Assembly: GCA_016714005.1 (NCBI GenBank)
Contig: JADJOA010000002.1
Coordinates: forward strand, 620,001 to 684,000
DNA length: 64,000 nt
Source: Bacteroidota bacterium
GTDB lineage: Bacteria > Bacteroidota > Bacteroidia > AKYH767-A > OLB10
Reading direction: 5' to 3'
The position numbers were made by a program, and so were the translations under genes. Below are positions 61,786 to 64,000 of the stretch, in pieces. Within the stretch, counting starts at the first letter, position 1. The number at the start of each line of letters is the position of its first letter. The notes below the pieces were generated by a model that was given only the letters and a program-made list of their open reading frames with translations, made no database searches and had not been told where the DNA came from.

Positions 61786-61793
61786 CAAATGTA
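61786..61793 (-). promoter_or_regulatory. Repeat copy of the metF promoter -7 element
   Basis: TACATTTG on the minus strand, corresponding to 57536-57543; here it would drive the metF fragment fused to the truncated type B domain. Confidence 0.35.
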
Positions 61794-61811
61794 TATAAAC
61801 TATAGGTAGGG

Positions 61812-64000
61812 TTATTTCACTATTTCAAGTATTCCTTTGTACGATTTTTCTTCAACACCGTTATTGGTATCTAATACATAGAAGTATGAACCCGCACTTA
61901 AATCACCGCCATTCCATTTGTTATCATAGCTATCGCTGCTGAATACTTCTTTACCCCAACGGTTGTAAATCACAAGTTTTTTACCTGCATAGTTTTCTAA
62001 GTTCTCAATAAAGAACACATCATTTTGTCCGTTGCCATCAGGAGTAATAATATTGTAGAAAACTAACGTACATGGTATTTCAACGGTGGTAATTACATCA
62101 GAGTTTTTGCATCCGTTCTGATCGGTTACTTCTACTCCATATACACCTCCAACTTCAATATTTTGTGTAGCGGTTGTGTTTACCAATGCTGTTCCGTTCA
62201 GCGTCCATGTATATGTATAGTTGCCAGAAAGACCTGCTACTATTTGTGGAATAGGATTTTCTGTTAAGCAGAACGGAACATTATCAGAATAGCTTTGGCC
62301 TTTAACCGTTGCAGATAAAGCAGGCTCAGGTAATGCATTTACTGTAATAGTTGCTGATGCAGTGTTTTTACAACCATTCAAGTCTGTCTCTACAGAGTAA
62401 GTGTTTGTCCCAACAATAGCATTGGGCGTGTATGTGTTTAATACTTCACCTGGTAATACATTTCCGTTTTGAGACCATACAAATGTTTGCCCCACAGGTA
62501 CGCTTGCTAAAGCAACAAGCGGATCAATTTGATCATCAAAACAATAAGTATCGTTATTTAAAACATCCAACGAAGGAGTAGGATTGATGTTTACTTGCGC
62601 AGTGGCAGTAGCATTACAAGAAGTCCCGTTTGCACTATTGGTAACGGTTACTACATACGTATAATTACCTACTGTATTGCTTGGTGTTATGCTTTGGGTG
62701 TTTCCACCAAATGCGTTTCCGTTTTCCGTCCATGAGTAAACTGTGTTAAATTGCCCGTTTGCGCTATAATCGCTTTGTATAGGATTTACTGTTTCTCCCA
62801 CACAATAATTAGCCGCACCGGTAATTGACATTGCTTGAGGCACTTCAATTTCGGTAACATTAGCCGTAGCTGTGCCATTACATTGTCCGTTAAAGTCTCC
62901 AACTACAGTGTAAATACCTGTTCCGTTTGTTGGTACAAACGATTGTCCGGCTCCTACCTGATTACCATTAAAACTCCATGTGTATGTTAATCCTGAGACT
63001 GTTGAAGAAGCAGTAAGTGCTCCGGGAGTGCTTCCCTGGCAGTAAGTAACATCGGTAGTTGATACTGTAATTTGTGTAACAAAGCTTACAGCTACAGTAT
63101 CGGTGCTTGTACATCCGCTTCCGAAATCAACAACTACAATGTAGTTATCATTCTGACCTGTTACTGGTGTAAGTTGTGCATTACTTGCCCCTGTAATAAT
63201 ACCACCATTGTTATACCATTGATAAGAAATAGCGCCAGTGGTATTAGCATCTAAATCTGCAGGCGTTACACCTGCACAATAAGAAACATCATTACCAAGT
63301 GCCACAGCGTTAATTTGTATAACCAATAAATTCATGCTTGCAGAAGATGAACACCCTGCTGCATTTGTAGCAGTTACCTGATAGGTATTAAGACCACTAT
63401 TCGGAGAAGCAGGCTGGTATTGATTAGTTGTTGCACCGGTAACTATAGATCCGTTGGCAGTCCATTGATATGTAACTCCGTTGATAGACGAAGTTGAAAG
63501 GACAGGTGCTGCTTGATTAGAGCAAATAGTTTGGTCATTGCCAATATTTGTAAATGGCGCAGAGTTGATAATGATTCTTATTTGATCGCTGCCAATACAA
63601 GGCGCGCCCGTTGCAACTGATTGAACACTGTATAACCCGGCTGATGTGGGTGTAAATGTTGAGGTAGTGGCACCGAGTACAGCTACTCCGTTGTTAAACC
63701 ACTGGTATCCGGTTCCGGTTGTAGTTGAGGATAAAGAGGGAATAGGATCTCCGGGGCAAAGATTTAAGGTATCAGGAAGTGCAGTAGCACCATCAGTAAT
63801 TGTTACTGTAGGTATGGCTAAAAGATCTACAACAATAGTATCTGAACCTGAGCAAACAGCACCCACACCTACAACACCTATATACGTACCAGATTGGTTG
63901 GCTAACAAAGAATCGTTATTGGTTCCAACCGAAGAACCGTTAAGTGTCCAGTTAAATACAGCAGTTGGTGCAAGTACGCCCATATCTAAAATTGGATATG
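61812..64000 (-). CDS. Second copy of the type B T9SS Ig/PKD-repeat protein (5' part beyond window)
   Basis: The visible 729 residues match residues about 545-1273 of the protein encoded at 57562-61381, except in the C-terminal VLDTNNGVEEKSYKGILEIV (VLDTDNGVEKTSYKGILEIV in the first copy). The frame is intact throughout, including the position near 62800 where copy 1 is frameshifted, so copy 2 shows the true sequence. The 5' part, including the signal peptide, lies beyond the edge. Confidence 0.9.
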   Translation of the reverse strand, partial: YPILDMGVLAPTAVFNWTLNGSSVGTNNDSLLANQSGTYIGVVGVGAVCSGSDTIVVDLLAIPTVTITDGATALPDTLNLCPGDPIPSLSSTTTGTGYQWFNNGVAVLGATTSTFTPTSAGLYSVQSVATGAPCIGSDQIRIIINSAPFTNIGNDQTICSNQAAPVLSTSSINGVTYQWTANGSIVTGATTNQYQPASPNSGLNTYQVTATNAAGCSSSASMNLLVIQINAVALGNDVSYCAGVTPADLDANTTGAISYQWYNNGGIITGASNAQLTPVTGQNDNYIVVVDFGSGCTSTDTVAVSFVTQITVSTTDVTYCQGSTPGALTASSTVSGLTYTWSFNGNQVGAGQSFVPTNGTGIYTVVGDFNGQCNGTATANVTEIEVPQAMSITGAANYCVGETVNPIQSDYSANGQFNTVYSWTENGNAFGGNTQSITPSNTVGNYTYVVTVTNSANGTSCNATATAQVNINPTPSLDVLNNDTYCFDDQIDPLVALASVPVGQTFVWSQNGNVLPGEVLNTYTPNAIVGTNTYSVETDLNGCKNTASATITVNALPEPALSATVKGQSYSDNVPFCLTENPIPQIVAGLSGNYTYTWTLNGTALVNTTATQNIEVGGVYGVEVTDQNGCKNSDVITTVEIPCTLVFYNIITPDGNGQNDVFFIENLENYAGKKLVIYNRWGKEVFSSDSYDNKWNGGDLSAGSYFYVLDTNNGVEEKSYKGILEIVK

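Larger units (their letters stand above)
61661..64000. repeat. Direct repeat copy 2 (continues past the window edge)
   Basis: Nearly identical to 57412-59749. Copy 2 has the intact C-run that copy 1 lacks near 58550 and one more A near 61750. The right end is set by the window, not by divergence. Confidence 0.95.

Overview
The window looks like a chromosome segment of a Bacteroidota bacterium, probably an environmental Chitinophagales/Sphingobacteriales-type relative. Reasons: low GC; secreted proteins with type IX secretion (T9SS) type A tails or gliding-motility-associated (type B) C-terminal domains; lipoproteins with Cys boxes followed by Lys or Asp; several TAnnTTTG promoter -7 elements of the Bacteroidota type; a kynurenine pathway; and an OlsB/GlsB-like N-acyltransferase. 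No rRNA, tRNA, CRISPR array or insertion sequence was recognised. 

Layout. 1-12.2 kb: housekeeping and envelope genes (HU/SPOR protein, pterin dehydratase, double ABC ATPase, gpsA, GlsB-like acyltransferase, engB, pdxA, leucyl aminopeptidase and a very large NtrY-like sensor kinase). 12.4-21.5 kb: fatty acid desaturase, MarC, kynureninase and kynurenine monooxygenase with two lipoprotein genes between and after them, MFS transporter, purF. 21.5-27 kb: two T9SS-exported proteins, one with a lysyl-oxidase-like domain. 27-35.6 kb: tilS, pabB, di-heme cytochrome c, methyltransferase, acyltransferase-3, pgk, dienelactone hydrolase-like protein. 35.7-41.4 kb is the accessory part: a cysteine-rich protein built from eleven 13-14-residue modules each ending in Ser-Met-Cys-Cys, a lamin-tail-domain T9SS protein, a CDGSH protein, and an intergenic array of near-palindromic sites phased at exactly 21 bp. 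41.7-49.3 kb: a giant glycine-rich T9SS protein, an OmpA-type lipoprotein and a coiled-coil lipoprotein. 49.6-55.9 kb: a signalling cluster (hybrid kinase plus sigma-54 regulator; then an operon of a small protein, a multi-pass membrane protein and a kinase-LuxR regulator ORF). 56.5-64 kb: metF and a large type B T9SS gene, whose 3' 2.2 kb together with the metF 5' end recurs as a direct repeat that runs off the right edge. 

Data quality. About 25 genes are interrupted by one or more single-base frameshifts, mostly in homopolymers, while their protein sequences remain well conserved. The two copies of the 2.3-kb repeat differ by homopolymer length at two sites, and one of these differences creates a frameshift in one copy only. 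This points to uncorrected sequencing or assembly indels rather than gene decay. I therefore give whole-gene spans and note the breaks. The best candidates for something new are the Ser-Met-Cys-Cys repeat protein and the 21-bp phased array.
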